Source: an uncultured Alistipes sp.
Lineage (GTDB): Bacteria; Bacteroidota; Bacteroidia; Bacteroidales; Rikenellaceae
Assembly: GCA_900550375.1 (NCBI GenBank)
Contig: URRP01000041.1
Coordinates: 1 to 22,289, forward strand
Direction of reading: 5' to 3'
Length of the DNA stretch: 22,289 bases
Each line of letters opens with the position of its first letter. Within the stretch, counting starts at the first letter, position 1. A program made the position numbers and the translations under genes. This document shows, piece by piece, positions 7,307 to 16,092 of the stretch. Under the pieces are notes generated by a model. That model was not told the origin of the DNA. It did no database searches and saw only the letters and a program-made list of their open reading frames with translations.

Positions 7307-7338
7307 CAAATTTATGAATAAAAATTTTATTCAGCAAA
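7307..7338 (-). promoter_or_regulatory. Antisense promoter overlapping the susC start
   Basis: On the minus strand TTTG (7338-7335) is followed after exactly 20 bases by TAAATTTG (7314-7307), a full match to the Bacteroidetes promoter. It overlaps the susC ATG at 7314. The region is AT-rich, so chance is possible, but a terminator lies at the right distance downstream. Confidence 0.6.
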
Positions 7339-10300
7339 TTCGCCGTTCATTTGTGGTACTGCTCCTATGTTTCTCATTGCTGCCGGCGGCTTCGGCACAA
7401 ACGCAACGGCAGCCCCGTCTGACATTGAAATTGCAGCAAGTCTGCATGGAACAGGCCCTCAATGAGATCGAAAAGCGAATTTCCTCCTATTTCATCGTCA
7501 ACAAAGGCGTCGACATCGGAAGAATCGTTAGCATCGATGCCGTCGACCAGTCGCTGAGCGCGGTTCTGGATCAACTGATCGAAGGGACGAATTACACCTA
7601 TAAGATCAACACCGCAAATATCATGCTCTCAGTCCGGTCTCCGGAGAGCACCAACTCATCCAAAGTCCGCATCGAAGGGACGGTCTCGGACACCAAGGGC
7701 CAGCCTATCGTCGGAGCCGCCGTCGTCGTCAAGGGCACGACGCTCGGCACAAGCACCGACGTCGACGGAAAGTTCACATTGACCCTGCCGGTCCCGACGG
7801 ACGAGACCGTGCTGTCGGCCAACTATCTGGGTTACGAACCAGCGGAGGTTCCCGTCGGCAATCGCTCCGAAATCCGAATCGTCCTCAAAGAGTCGACCGT
7901 GGGTATCGCCGACGTCGTGGTAGTCGGATATGGCACGCAAAGAAAGGTCAACGTGACCGGAGCTGTGAGCCAAATCACCACCGAAGAGCTGAAAGACCGC
8001 CCCGTAACCTCCATGTCCCAAGCGCTCCAAGGAGTCGTCCCCAACCTGAACGTGACCTTCGGTTCGGGGCAACCCGGAACGGGAGGTTCGCTGAATATCC
8101 GCGGCACGACCTCCATCAACGGAGGATCGCCGTTGGTGCTCATCGACGGCGTACCCGGTAACATCGACCGTATCAATGTCAACGACGTGGAGAGCATTTC
8201 GGTTCTCAAAGACGCTTCAGCGTCGGCCGTCTACGGCGCACGCGCCGCTTTCGGCGTCATTCTGGTCACGACCAAGTCCGCCAAAGAGGGGAAGATATCG
8301 GTCCACTATCAGAACAATTTCGCGTGGACGACACATGCCACCTCCACGGACTACATCACCGAAGGATATACGAACGCCCGAATCAACGACAATGCATTTT
8401 TCATGGCCCAGGGAGCGCACCTGTTCCGTTACACGGCCGAAGACTGGGCCGAAATGGAAGCTCGCATCCACGACAAAACCGAGAATCCCGAACGTCCGTG
8501 GGTCGTCGTTAAACCCCACAACGGCCGCGACCGTTACAATTATTACGGCAATTTCGACTGGTTCAACTATTTTTACAGCAAGTGGCGTCCCAAGCAGTCG
8601 CACGACCTCAGCATATCGGGATCATCCGAGAAGATCCGATACCTGCTTTCGGGCGGCTACTCGCGTGAGCAGGGCATTTTCCGCGTCGCGCCAGACGTGA
8701 ACAAACGCTACAACTTCCGCGTAAAGGTCGATGCGGACATCACCCCTTGGCTCACTGTGAGCAGCAACACCCGCTATTTCAAATCCGATTACTCGTGGAA
8801 AGGATTCAATCAAGCCTTCACGCCGTCATCGGACAACCTCATCGGATCGGGCGACGCACAGTTCTACGTCCCCTACTACCATTATCATCCTCAATACGTC
8901 CCGTTCAATCCCGACGGCACGTTGACGGGCAACTCCGAGATGTCGAACTATACGATGGGGTTCGGACTGCATGCAATTCAAGAGAACGGACAGTCGAAAG
9001 GGAGCCAGAAATATTCCGAATTCTCGTCGACCTTCCAAGTCGTGTTAAAACCGGCGAAAGGACTGATGCTGACAGGAAATTACACCTACACACACGATTT
9101 GTTCGAACGCTACTACCGTTCGACGAAGGTACAGTACTCGCTCTATCCGGGGCAGTTGAGCGACTGGAACTGGGCGGCACTGAACACCGACCAGTTGACC
9201 GAACGGATGTATACGAACAACTTGCAGGTTTTCAATGCCTTCGCCAACTACGATGCGACATGGGGCCGTCACGGATTGAAACTGATGGCCGGATTCAATC
9301 AGGAGTTACTCCAATACAAGAATATCAAGGCCAGCGGAACGAACCTGCTGTCCCAGACGCTCAATGATCTCAATCTGGCTACGGGAGAAACACCCGTGAT
9401 CGGAGGCGGTGCCAGCGAATATGCATTGCGCGGAGCCTTCTGGCGGATCAACTACGATTTCGACGGGAAATACCTCGCCGAGATCAGCGGCCGTTACGAC
9501 GGGACGTCGCGGTTTCCGAAAAATTCACGGTTCGCAGTATTTCCCTCCTTTTCGCTGGGCTACCGTATCAGCGAGGAATCCTACTTCGAACCGTTGCGCA
9601 AAGTGATCGACAACCTGAAAATCCGCTACTCCTACGGGACGCTGGGTAATCAGGAAGTAGCCACCTATGCCTATATCGCCTCGATGGCCTCCGCCAATTC
9701 GTCATGGCTGGATAACGGACAATATATCAAACAAGTATCTGCACCGGCTGCCGTAGCGAAAAATCTGACATGGGAGTCGGCGACGACGAACAACATCGGT
9801 GTCGACCTGGATATGTTCAACAACCGCCTCTCTTTCGTCTTCGACTACTATACGCGCGATACGAAAGACATGCTCACGCAGGGACGTAAACTGCCGGCCG
9901 TCTTCGGAACGGGCGAACCCAAAGAGAACGCCGCCGATCTGCGGACGACGGGGTATGAAATCTCGCTTTCATGGCGGGATCAATTCAAAGCCGGACGCCA
10001 TCCGTTCCACTACGGGCTGTCGTTCATACTGGCCGACGCCACTTCAAAGATCACCAAATTCGACAATCCCGCCGGATTGCTGAGCTCCCACCGCGTAGGA
10101 GAGGAGATCGGCGAACTGTGGGGATATGTCTACGACGGATTTTTCCAGACCGACGAAGAGGCTGCGGAATATACTTCACGCGTGAAATACGGCAACGTCG
10201 CCCAATTCGGCAATGCAGGCGGTTACAAGGCCGGAGACATCCGCATCCGCGACGTGGACGGCAACGGCTACATCAACGAAGGCGCCAACACGGTTTCCAA

Positions 10301-10838
10301 TCCGGGCGACAAAGTCAAACTGGGCAATTCGACGCCACGCTACTCCTACGGCATCACCCTCACGGCAAGTTGGAACGGCATCGACCTCTACATGCTCTTT
10401 CAGGGCATAGGCAGCAAAGACTGGTATCCGCCCGGGGAGACAACGCTCTTCTGGGGTCCCTACTCGCGCCCTTATGCTTCATTCATCCCGCGGGACTTCA
10501 TGGACAAAGTCTGGTCTCCGGAGAATCCCGACGCCTATTTTCCTCGTCTGATCGGCTATCGACACGGACAGGATCTGGGACACATCAACTCGATGTACCT
10601 TCAAGATGTCGGTTATTGCAAACTGCGTAACATCACGCTCGGATACACTCTCCCTGACAAATGGATGAGAAAGATCGGAATCTCGAAATTCCGCATCTAC
10701 GCCAGCGGAGAGAACCTCTTCACATGGAGCAAGCTCGAAAGCGACTACATCGATCCCGAAGAGACGATGGTCTATTCGGATGCCCGCACCTACCCCATGG
10801 GACGCACGATCTCTTTCGGCATAGAACTGTCATTTTAA
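7314..10838 (+). CDS. SusC-type TonB-dependent outer-membrane transporter with STN domain
   Basis: This 1174-residue protein imports glycan fragments across the outer membrane using TonB energy. In order: a signal peptide ending ASA (residues 1-28), an STN domain (about 36-105) that signals to FecR, a carboxypeptidase-regulatory-like domain (about 117-195), a TonB box and plug (VVVVGYGTQRKVNVTGAV, near 200; plug motif NIRGTTSINGGSPLVLIDG with VYGARAAFGVILVTTK) and a beta-barrel to the C-terminal Phe (GRTISFGIELSF). The length is normal for STN-bearing SusC proteins. SusD follows after 14 bases. The leader is covered by the predicted antisense RNA. No good plus-strand TAnnTTTG/TTTG pair is found in the leader (CACCTTTG at 7156-7163 is the nearest), consistent with use of the adjacent ECF sigma factor. 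The substrate is unknown. Confidence 0.95.
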   Translation: MNKNFIQQIRRSFVVLLLCFSLLPAASAQTQRQPRLTLKLQQVCMEQALNEIEKRISSYFIVNKGVDIGRIVSIDAVDQSLSAVLDQLIEGTNYTYKINTANIMLSVRSPESTNSSKVRIEGTVSDTKGQPIVGAAVVVKGTTLGTSTDVDGKFTLTLPVPTDETVLSANYLGYEPAEVPVGNRSEIRIVLKESTVGIADVVVVGYGTQRKVNVTGAVSQITTEELKDRPVTSMSQALQGVVPNLNVTFGSGQPGTGGSLNIRGTTSINGGSPLVLIDGVPGNIDRINVNDVESISVLKDASASAVYGARAAFGVILVTTKSAKEGKISVHYQNNFAWTTHATSTDYITEGYTNARINDNAFFMAQGAHLFRYTAEDWAEMEARIHDKTENPERPWVVVKPHNGRDRYNYYGNFDWFNYFYSKWRPKQSHDLSISGSSEKIRYLLSGGYSREQGIFRVAPDVNKRYNFRVKVDADITPWLTVSSNTRYFKSDYSWKGFNQAFTPSSDNLIGSGDAQFYVPYYHYHPQYVPFNPDGTLTGNSEMSNYTMGFGLHAIQENGQSKGSQKYSEFSSTFQVVLKPAKGLMLTGNYTYTHDLFERYYRSTKVQYSLYPGQLSDWNWAALNTDQLTERMYTNNLQVFNAFANYDATWGRHGLKLMAGFNQELLQYKNIKASGTNLLSQTLNDLNLATGETPVIGGGASEYALRGAFWRINYDFDGKYLAEISGRYDGTSRFPKNSRFAVFPSFSLGYRISEESYFEPLRKVIDNLKIRYSYGTLGNQEVATYAYIASMASANSSWLDNGQYIKQVSAPAAVAKNLTWESATTNNIGVDLDMFNNRLSFVFDYYTRDTKDMLTQGRKLPAVFGTGEPKENAADLRTTGYEISLSWRDQFKAGRHPFHYGLSFILADATSKITKFDNPAGLLSSHRVGEEIGELWGYVYDGFFQTDEEAAEYTSRVKYGNVAQFGNAGGYKAGDIRIRDVDGNGYINEGANTVSNPGDKVKLGNSTPRYSYGITLTASWNGIDLYMLFQGIGSKDWYPPGETTLFWGPYSRPYASFIPRDFMDKVWSPENPDAYFPRLIGYRHGQDLGHINSMYLQDVGYCKLRNITLGYTLPDKWMRKIGISKFRIYASGENLFTWSKLESDYIDPEETMVYSDARTYPMGRTISFGIELSF

Positions 10839-10852
10839 AACCCATGCGAATT

Positions 10853-12589
10853 ATGAAAAAATACAACTTGTTAGCAACCCTGTTCCTGCTGGGAATTTGC
10901 AGTTGCAACGACGATTTCATGGAACGCTATCCTCTGGACTCCCTTGCTCCGGAGAACTATTTTCGCAACGAAGCGGAACTGAAAGCCTATACGAATAGTT
11001 TCTACAGTATCCTTCCCGATCTGGCCAACGGATTCTACACCGACTATCGTCAGGGCGACGACATCGTTCAGAAGACCGTTCCGACCGAATTTCGCTCTGA
11101 TCTGAGAACTGTTCCGGCCAGCGGCGGAGGCTGGACATGGAACGGACTGCGGTCGATCAATTTCTTTTTGGCCAACTCGCATCGCTGTCCGGACCGAAAC
11201 GCAAGGGAGAAATACGACGGTATCGCCCGTTTCTGGCGCGCCTACTTCTATTTTGAAAAACTCGTCCGTTTCGGCGACGTACCGTGGTATGACAAACCGA
11301 TCGAACAGGGCGACGAGGCCGCACTGATGCAACCGCGGCTATCGCGCGGTGAAATCTTCCGCAAAATACTCGAAGACATCGACTATGCGATTACCTACGC
11401 CCCGGACGAACGCAATGCCTCACACATTACTCGGTGGACGGCACTCGCATTGAAATCGCGCATGTGCCTTTTCGAAGGGACTTGGCGCAAATACCGTGAC
11501 TTGACCGGCTGGGAGGAGATCCTCGGACAATGTGCGAGCGCCTCGCTGAGGATGATCGAGCAGAGCGGATATTCGGTACACATGTCGACGGCAGACGAAG
11601 CCTATCGCGAACTGTTTCTCTCTGAGACTCCCTATGCCGACGAGATCATCCTGGCTTCGACCTACAACAACGATCTGAATCGCAACCATTATGTCAATCT
11701 GCACCTGCAAGGTCCTTCTCAGGCTCTCTGCGGAATGACCCGCGCATTGTTTTGTTCCTACCTGTGCGCAGACGGTACGCGCTATACAGAACGCGAGGGA
11801 TATGCCACGGAGGAGTTCTTCGCCTCGACCCGCAACCGCGATCCGCGTCTGTCGCAGTCGATTCGCACGGCTGGATACCGCTATCCGAACCAAAGAACCG
11901 AACTGCTGCCCGATCTGGGATGCACCATGACCGGCTACATGCTCACCAAATACGTCACCAACGTGACGACGGTCAACGGAACGAATGCACTCCCCTATTT
12001 CCGTTCTGCTGAAGTGCTGTTGAACTACGCCGAAGCAAAAGCCGAGCTGGGGATATTGAAACAAAGCGATATCAATCTGTCTATCAAATGGCTGCGCGAT
12101 CGGGTAGGAATGCCGAACATGGATGTGGAAAAGGCCAACTCCGCACCGGACCCCTATCTGGCCGAACAATATCCGGGCGTGAGCGGCCCCGACAAAGGCG
12201 TCATCCTCGAAATCCGCCGCGAACGCCGCATCGAACTGTTTCTCGAAGGATTTCGTTGGCTGGACATTCTGCGCTGGAAAGAGGGGCAGTTGCTGGCGCG
12301 CCCGCAATACGGCGCCTACTTCGGCGGTGCGGGCCCCTACGACCTCAACGGCGACGGGACGGTCGATCTGGTACTTTATAGCGGATCGCGCCCCGCCGGT
12401 TACGAAGGTGCTTCGTTCGTCGATCTATCGACGTTGCATTTGTCAGAGGGCAGTTCAGGCGAGATCGTCGTCACCCCGAATATCGCCCGTTCGTGGAACG
12501 AACTACGGGATTACCTCTACCCTATCCCACTGCAAGAGTTGCAGCTCAACACCAATCTGGTGCAGAATCCGCAATGGGATGTAGAATAG
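10853..12589 (+). CDS. SusD/RagB-type glycan-binding lipoprotein
   Basis: The 578-residue protein is the surface lid of the SusC transporter and binds the glycan before import. It has a lipoprotein signal ending GICSC (likely lipidated Cys18) and family hallmarks: RAYFYFEKLVRFGDVPWYD near residue 125, YFRSAEVLLNYAEAKAELG in the middle, and IRRERRIELFLEGFRWLDIL toward the end. Two in-frame ATGs are possible, 10844 and 10853; the latter gives the standard M-K-K signal start. It is 14 bases from the susC stop, so both are surely co-transcribed. No truncation is seen. Confidence 0.93.
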   Translation: MKKYNLLATLFLLGICSCNDDFMERYPLDSLAPENYFRNEAELKAYTNSFYSILPDLANGFYTDYRQGDDIVQKTVPTEFRSDLRTVPASGGGWTWNGLRSINFFLANSHRCPDRNAREKYDGIARFWRAYFYFEKLVRFGDVPWYDKPIEQGDEAALMQPRLSRGEIFRKILEDIDYAITYAPDERNASHITRWTALALKSRMCLFEGTWRKYRDLTGWEEILGQCASASLRMIEQSGYSVHMSTADEAYRELFLSETPYADEIILASTYNNDLNRNHYVNLHLQGPSQALCGMTRALFCSYLCADGTRYTEREGYATEEFFASTRNRDPRLSQSIRTAGYRYPNQRTELLPDLGCTMTGYMLTKYVTNVTTVNGTNALPYFRSAEVLLNYAEAKAELGILKQSDINLSIKWLRDRVGMPNMDVEKANSAPDPYLAEQYPGVSGPDKGVILEIRRERRIELFLEGFRWLDILRWKEGQLLARPQYGAYFGGAGPYDLNGDGTVDLVLYSGSRPAGYEGASFVDLSTLHLSEGSSGEIVVTPNIARSWNELRDYLYPIPLQELQLNTNLVQNPQWDVE

Positions 12590-12610
12590 ACAGAATCAAA
12601 AACAAGAGAC

Positions 12611-13909
12611 ATGAATAAAATGAAAACCGCTTTACTGAACATATCCTACATAGCGCTCACCGCAGCCGTTCTGGCGATCGGATGCAGCAACGGAGACGAC
12701 GCAACCGGCGGAAAATCCGACACGGACCCGACCGAGAAGAGCTATCTGCCCGACTGGCAGCAGGGATGCCTCGACATCCACCATATCGCCACCAACCGCG
12801 GCGACGCAACCTTCGTGATCGCACCCGACGGCACGACGATGCTGATCGATGCCGGCGACGTCGGCAATGGCTGGGGTACAAGCGGCGGGCCGGTCTTCCC
12901 TAACGATTCGAAGACACCGGGCGAATGGATCGTCGCCTATATCGACCATTTCACGCAAAAACTGCCGGCGACGTCGACATTGGACTATCTGTGGCTGACC
13001 CATTTCCACGGCGATCATATGGGAACGGGGGCCGCCTCGTCCGGAACATCAGTTGCAGGCTACCGGCTTTCGGGCGTCACGACGGTCGGCGAGCACGTGG
13101 CGATCCACAAGATCGTCGACCGGGCCTATCCCTCCTATGACATTCCTTCGCAGAAAGCCGTCATGGAGAATGCCAACGGCGATTTCATGAACGACTATCT
13201 GGCTTTCGTCGACGACCAGACCGGCAGAAAAGGAGCCGTCGCCGAGCGATTCGAGGTCGGCAGTAACACGCAGTTCTCACTCACGCATGACGCCGCGGCC
13301 TATCCGACTTTCACTGTCCGCAATCTCTGCGCCAACGGCGAGGTATGGACGGGTTCGGGCACAGCATCGGAGAAGAGCTACACAGACCTCTCCAAATTCG
13401 ATGAGAACGCCCTGAGTGGAGCCATTAAAATGAGCTACGGACCTTTCTCCTATTATGCCGGCGGAGACCTCGGCGGCGGAACGGACTATACACAATACCC
13501 CTCGTCGGAACGTGATCTCGAAACGCCTGTGAGCAAAGTCTGCGGTAAAATCACCGTTTTGAAAGCCAACCATCACGGTTGCGGCGATACGACCAATCCC
13601 GTCTTCCTGCGCAACCTGCATCCCGATGCCATCGTCATTCTGGCCTCACACGTATTGCATCCATACGGCTCGACGATGGCCCGTATGCTCGACCCGCTGG
13701 CATGGAGTGCGGACGCCGACCTCTACATCACGTCGGATCTCTGCCGGCAGAAACAGGGAAGCCAGTTCAATCGTTTCAAACCCTATGGCCATGTCGTCGT
13801 CCGCGCCTACGAAGGCGGTACGAAATATCGGATTTTCGTACTTGATCCGCTGGCCGGAGATTATCCGATCAAATACGCTTCGGACGAAATGAACGTCCAA
13901 ACCAATTAA
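12611..13909 (+). CDS. Metallo-beta-lactamase-fold lipoprotein (ComEC/Rec2-like hydrolase domain)
   Basis: The 432-residue protein begins with a lipoprotein signal (LAIGCSNGDD, Cys25), so it is probably anchored in the outer membrane. The rest is one metallo-beta-lactamase domain: the metal motif THFHGDHMG gives H131, H133, D135 and H136, the AGGDLGGG turn gives bridging Asp286, and ANHHG gives H321-H322. The HHG form resembles the ComEC-associated branch more than true beta-lactamases. MBL-fold enzymes hydrolyse esters, phosphodiesters, amides or other bonds with one or two zinc ions; this substrate is unknown. It lies 21 bases after susD and 16 before the SusE-like gene, so it belongs to the PUL. 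Such an enzyme is unusual in a glycan locus. It may remove a non-sugar substituent, but this is a guess. Confidence 0.85.
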   Translation: MNKMKTALLNISYIALTAAVLAIGCSNGDDATGGKSDTDPTEKSYLPDWQQGCLDIHHIATNRGDATFVIAPDGTTMLIDAGDVGNGWGTSGGPVFPNDSKTPGEWIVAYIDHFTQKLPATSTLDYLWLTHFHGDHMGTGAASSGTSVAGYRLSGVTTVGEHVAIHKIVDRAYPSYDIPSQKAVMENANGDFMNDYLAFVDDQTGRKGAVAERFEVGSNTQFSLTHDAAAYPTFTVRNLCANGEVWTGSGTASEKSYTDLSKFDENALSGAIKMSYGPFSYYAGGDLGGGTDYTQYPSSERDLETPVSKVCGKITVLKANHHGCGDTTNPVFLRNLHPDAIVILASHVLHPYGSTMARMLDPLAWSADADLYITSDLCRQKQGSQFNRFKPYGHVVVRAYEGGTKYRIFVLDPLAGDYPIKYASDEMNVQTN

Positions 13910-13925
13910 CCCCAAACGATCCGTT

Positions 13926-15992
13926 ATGAAAAACAACATCATCCACAAAATAGCCTCCCTCGTACTGGGAGTATTTCTGATATCCGGATTTTTCAGCGCC
14001 TGCGAAGAAGAGAATCAGCAGGAGTACAAGGCAATCCGAATGGAGACTCCCGAAGCAGGAGCATCGTTTGATCTAGCCGATGGCGCCATCCGTTTCCGCT
14101 GGCAGGTATCGGGCATCATTCCCGACGGCTACAACTTCATTCTGGCCTCCGACCGATCGGAAGCCGACCGTAAAGTCTACGAGATGCAGGCGACGGCCTT
14201 CTCGCGCGAAATGGATGCGGCCGACCTCGACCTGCTGCTCAAACAATGGGGCTACGAAGCCGGCACGGCCGCCACGATCTACTGGCGCGTCGAGGCGGTT
14301 GGAGGCGGAGTCGATGCCGAACCGTTGCGCGAGGTCACGATCCGACGCATGGAGGCCGAAGCGGTCGAAATCCCTCTGGGAACCCCTTCGGACAATGCGA
14401 TTTTCGATCTGCGTTCGGTCGCCGACATTCGATTCGGCTGGACGAACAACATCGATATTTCCTCCTATGCCATGGAATTCAGCCTTACCGAGGAGGGCGA
14501 GAAGCTCAACCTTGATACGGGAGTGGTCGATCTGACGAACATCGTCGGCAACACGATCGACTTGCCGGCCGAAACGCTCCAAAAGATCATCGAAGGATCG
14601 GGACAGGGCACGTCGGTCGTCAGTCTCTACTGGAAGATCCGATCGAACAGCAAGGAAGCCCCCGGTGCAAGCGCATCCCGGCGTATCCGCTTCATCCGAC
14701 AGAATGCCACGGAGGTCTCCCCCGTCGGCGAACTGAAAGCCGTTCCGGGCTACAAGCGGGCCCGTTTGTCGTGGAAGATCGACGATCCCCAAACGACACG
14801 TATCGGAATCTCCTGGACCGGAGGTTCGCAAACAGTCGAAGTGACTCCGAGCGACAGCGAAATGTCCGTTGTATTGGACAACCTTCCCGAAGGCGAGATC
14901 GGATTTTCGGTCATCAGCTACGATGCTCAGGAGCGTGCCTCCGAACCGGCAACCGTCACGGCTCGCATCTACGGTGACGAATTCGCCCGAGGACTGGAAA
15001 ACCGACGGATCGCACTCGACAAACTGACCCGCGAAGGAGTCGCACTGACGGTCGAACCCCTGACGCACCGCTATCTGCTCTATTCGGAACTCGGCTACAT
15101 GAACGCAGACGGAGAAGAGGCCGTACTCCGCATCGAAAACGACCGACAGACGCTGACGCTCGATCCCGCAACCCTGACGCTCGGAAAATCCGTCACGCTG
15201 CGATCTTTCTATGCGCCCGAACCCGAGGTACTCGATCCATTCATCCCCGAGAACGTCCCCGAAATCTATATCCCCGTTTACGGTCTGATGGACAAGAAAC
15301 TACACACCCGCATCAACGGCGTGGCCTGTGATCACGGCGAGAACGCCGCTTTCCCCGTCGCCATGATGTTCGACGGCATCACGACCGACCCGCTGAACAT
15401 GTGGCACACCAGCGGCAACAGCCACAACGCGAGCAATGCCGACGAATCGCTGGCTGATGATCCGATTCTGCTGACACTCGATCTGGGGCGAAGCGCACAC
15501 CTGAGCAGTCTGGTAATCTGGGGCCGCTACGGAGGCACTCCCGAGAAACCGCTCTACGACAGTTCCCTGCCATTGATGCCGGGAGCATCCTATTGGGCCT
15601 TCGGGAGCTACAATGCACGGGTCTTCGAGGTATGGGGCAGCAATGTGCAGCCGGCCGATGTCGCCGACGAGAACAAGTGGAAAGCCGACGGGACTTGGAA
15701 AAATTCCGGCGAATGGACTAAGTTGGCTGACTGCGAAATCGTTCGGCCCTCGGGATGTCCGGCGACGAGTTTCGGAGACGAAGATCTGAACCTCTATCCC
15801 GGAGCCTATCCGCCCAGTGCCGAAGATTTCGCGGCCGCCGCCGAAGGCTTCGAGTTCCCGATCGCCGCGGATCGCCCCGCCGTACGCTATCTGAGACTGG
15901 TCATCAAGACGAACTGGCATTACAACCAACGCAAACGCGTCTCACAGGGAGAACTGTCATTCTACGCATTCGAACCGGAACCGGCCGAATAA
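13926..15992 (+). CDS. SusE-like surface glycan-binding lipoprotein with DUF4998 and discoidin-like C-terminus
   Basis: This 688-residue lipoprotein (signal ending FFSAC, Cys26) takes the place of SusE/SusF in the locus. Two SusE-type beta-sandwich repeats are visible (about 38-150, with SFDLADGAIRFRWQV, and about 150-262, with IFDLRSVADIRFGWT). A DUF4998-like region (about 268-470) starts VGELKAVPGYKRARLSWKI. The C-terminal third (about 490-680), with DPLNMWHTSGNSH and LRLVIKTNW, resembles an F5/8 (discoidin-type) sugar-binding module. The likely role is to hold the glycan at the cell surface for SusC/D and the enzymes. Domain boundaries are estimates from pattern, not alignment. Confidence 0.82.
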   Translation: MKNNIIHKIASLVLGVFLISGFFSACEEENQQEYKAIRMETPEAGASFDLADGAIRFRWQVSGIIPDGYNFILASDRSEADRKVYEMQATAFSREMDAADLDLLLKQWGYEAGTAATIYWRVEAVGGGVDAEPLREVTIRRMEAEAVEIPLGTPSDNAIFDLRSVADIRFGWTNNIDISSYAMEFSLTEEGEKLNLDTGVVDLTNIVGNTIDLPAETLQKIIEGSGQGTSVVSLYWKIRSNSKEAPGASASRRIRFIRQNATEVSPVGELKAVPGYKRARLSWKIDDPQTTRIGISWTGGSQTVEVTPSDSEMSVVLDNLPEGEIGFSVISYDAQERASEPATVTARIYGDEFARGLENRRIALDKLTREGVALTVEPLTHRYLLYSELGYMNADGEEAVLRIENDRQTLTLDPATLTLGKSVTLRSFYAPEPEVLDPFIPENVPEIYIPVYGLMDKKLHTRINGVACDHGENAAFPVAMMFDGITTDPLNMWHTSGNSHNASNADESLADDPILLTLDLGRSAHLSSLVIWGRYGGTPEKPLYDSSLPLMPGASYWAFGSYNARVFEVWGSNVQPADVADENKWKADGTWKNSGEWTKLADCEIVRPSGCPATSFGDEDLNLYPGAYPPSAEDFAAAAEGFEFPIAADRPAVRYLRLVIKTNWHYNQRKRVSQGELSFYAFEPEPAE

Positions 15993-16007
15993 AGGACTCC
16001 GTATTGT

Positions 16008-16044
16008 CTAGAGGATTCGAGATTAAAATTCACGAATCCTCTGG
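16008..16044. repeat. Perfect 10-bp inverted repeat between SusE-like and GH99-like genes
   Basis: AGAGGATTCG (16010-16019) pairs with CGAATCCTCT (16033-16042) across a 13-base AT-rich loop, and two more pairs extend it (one wobble). No T-run follows on either strand, so it is probably not a simple terminator. It may protect or process the operon mRNA, reducing expression of the enzyme gene relative to the binding proteins. Confidence 0.55.
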
Positions 16045-16092
16045 AAATCACCGATAAAAAAAAACATAAAAGCACCTCAAAATTCCGAAACG

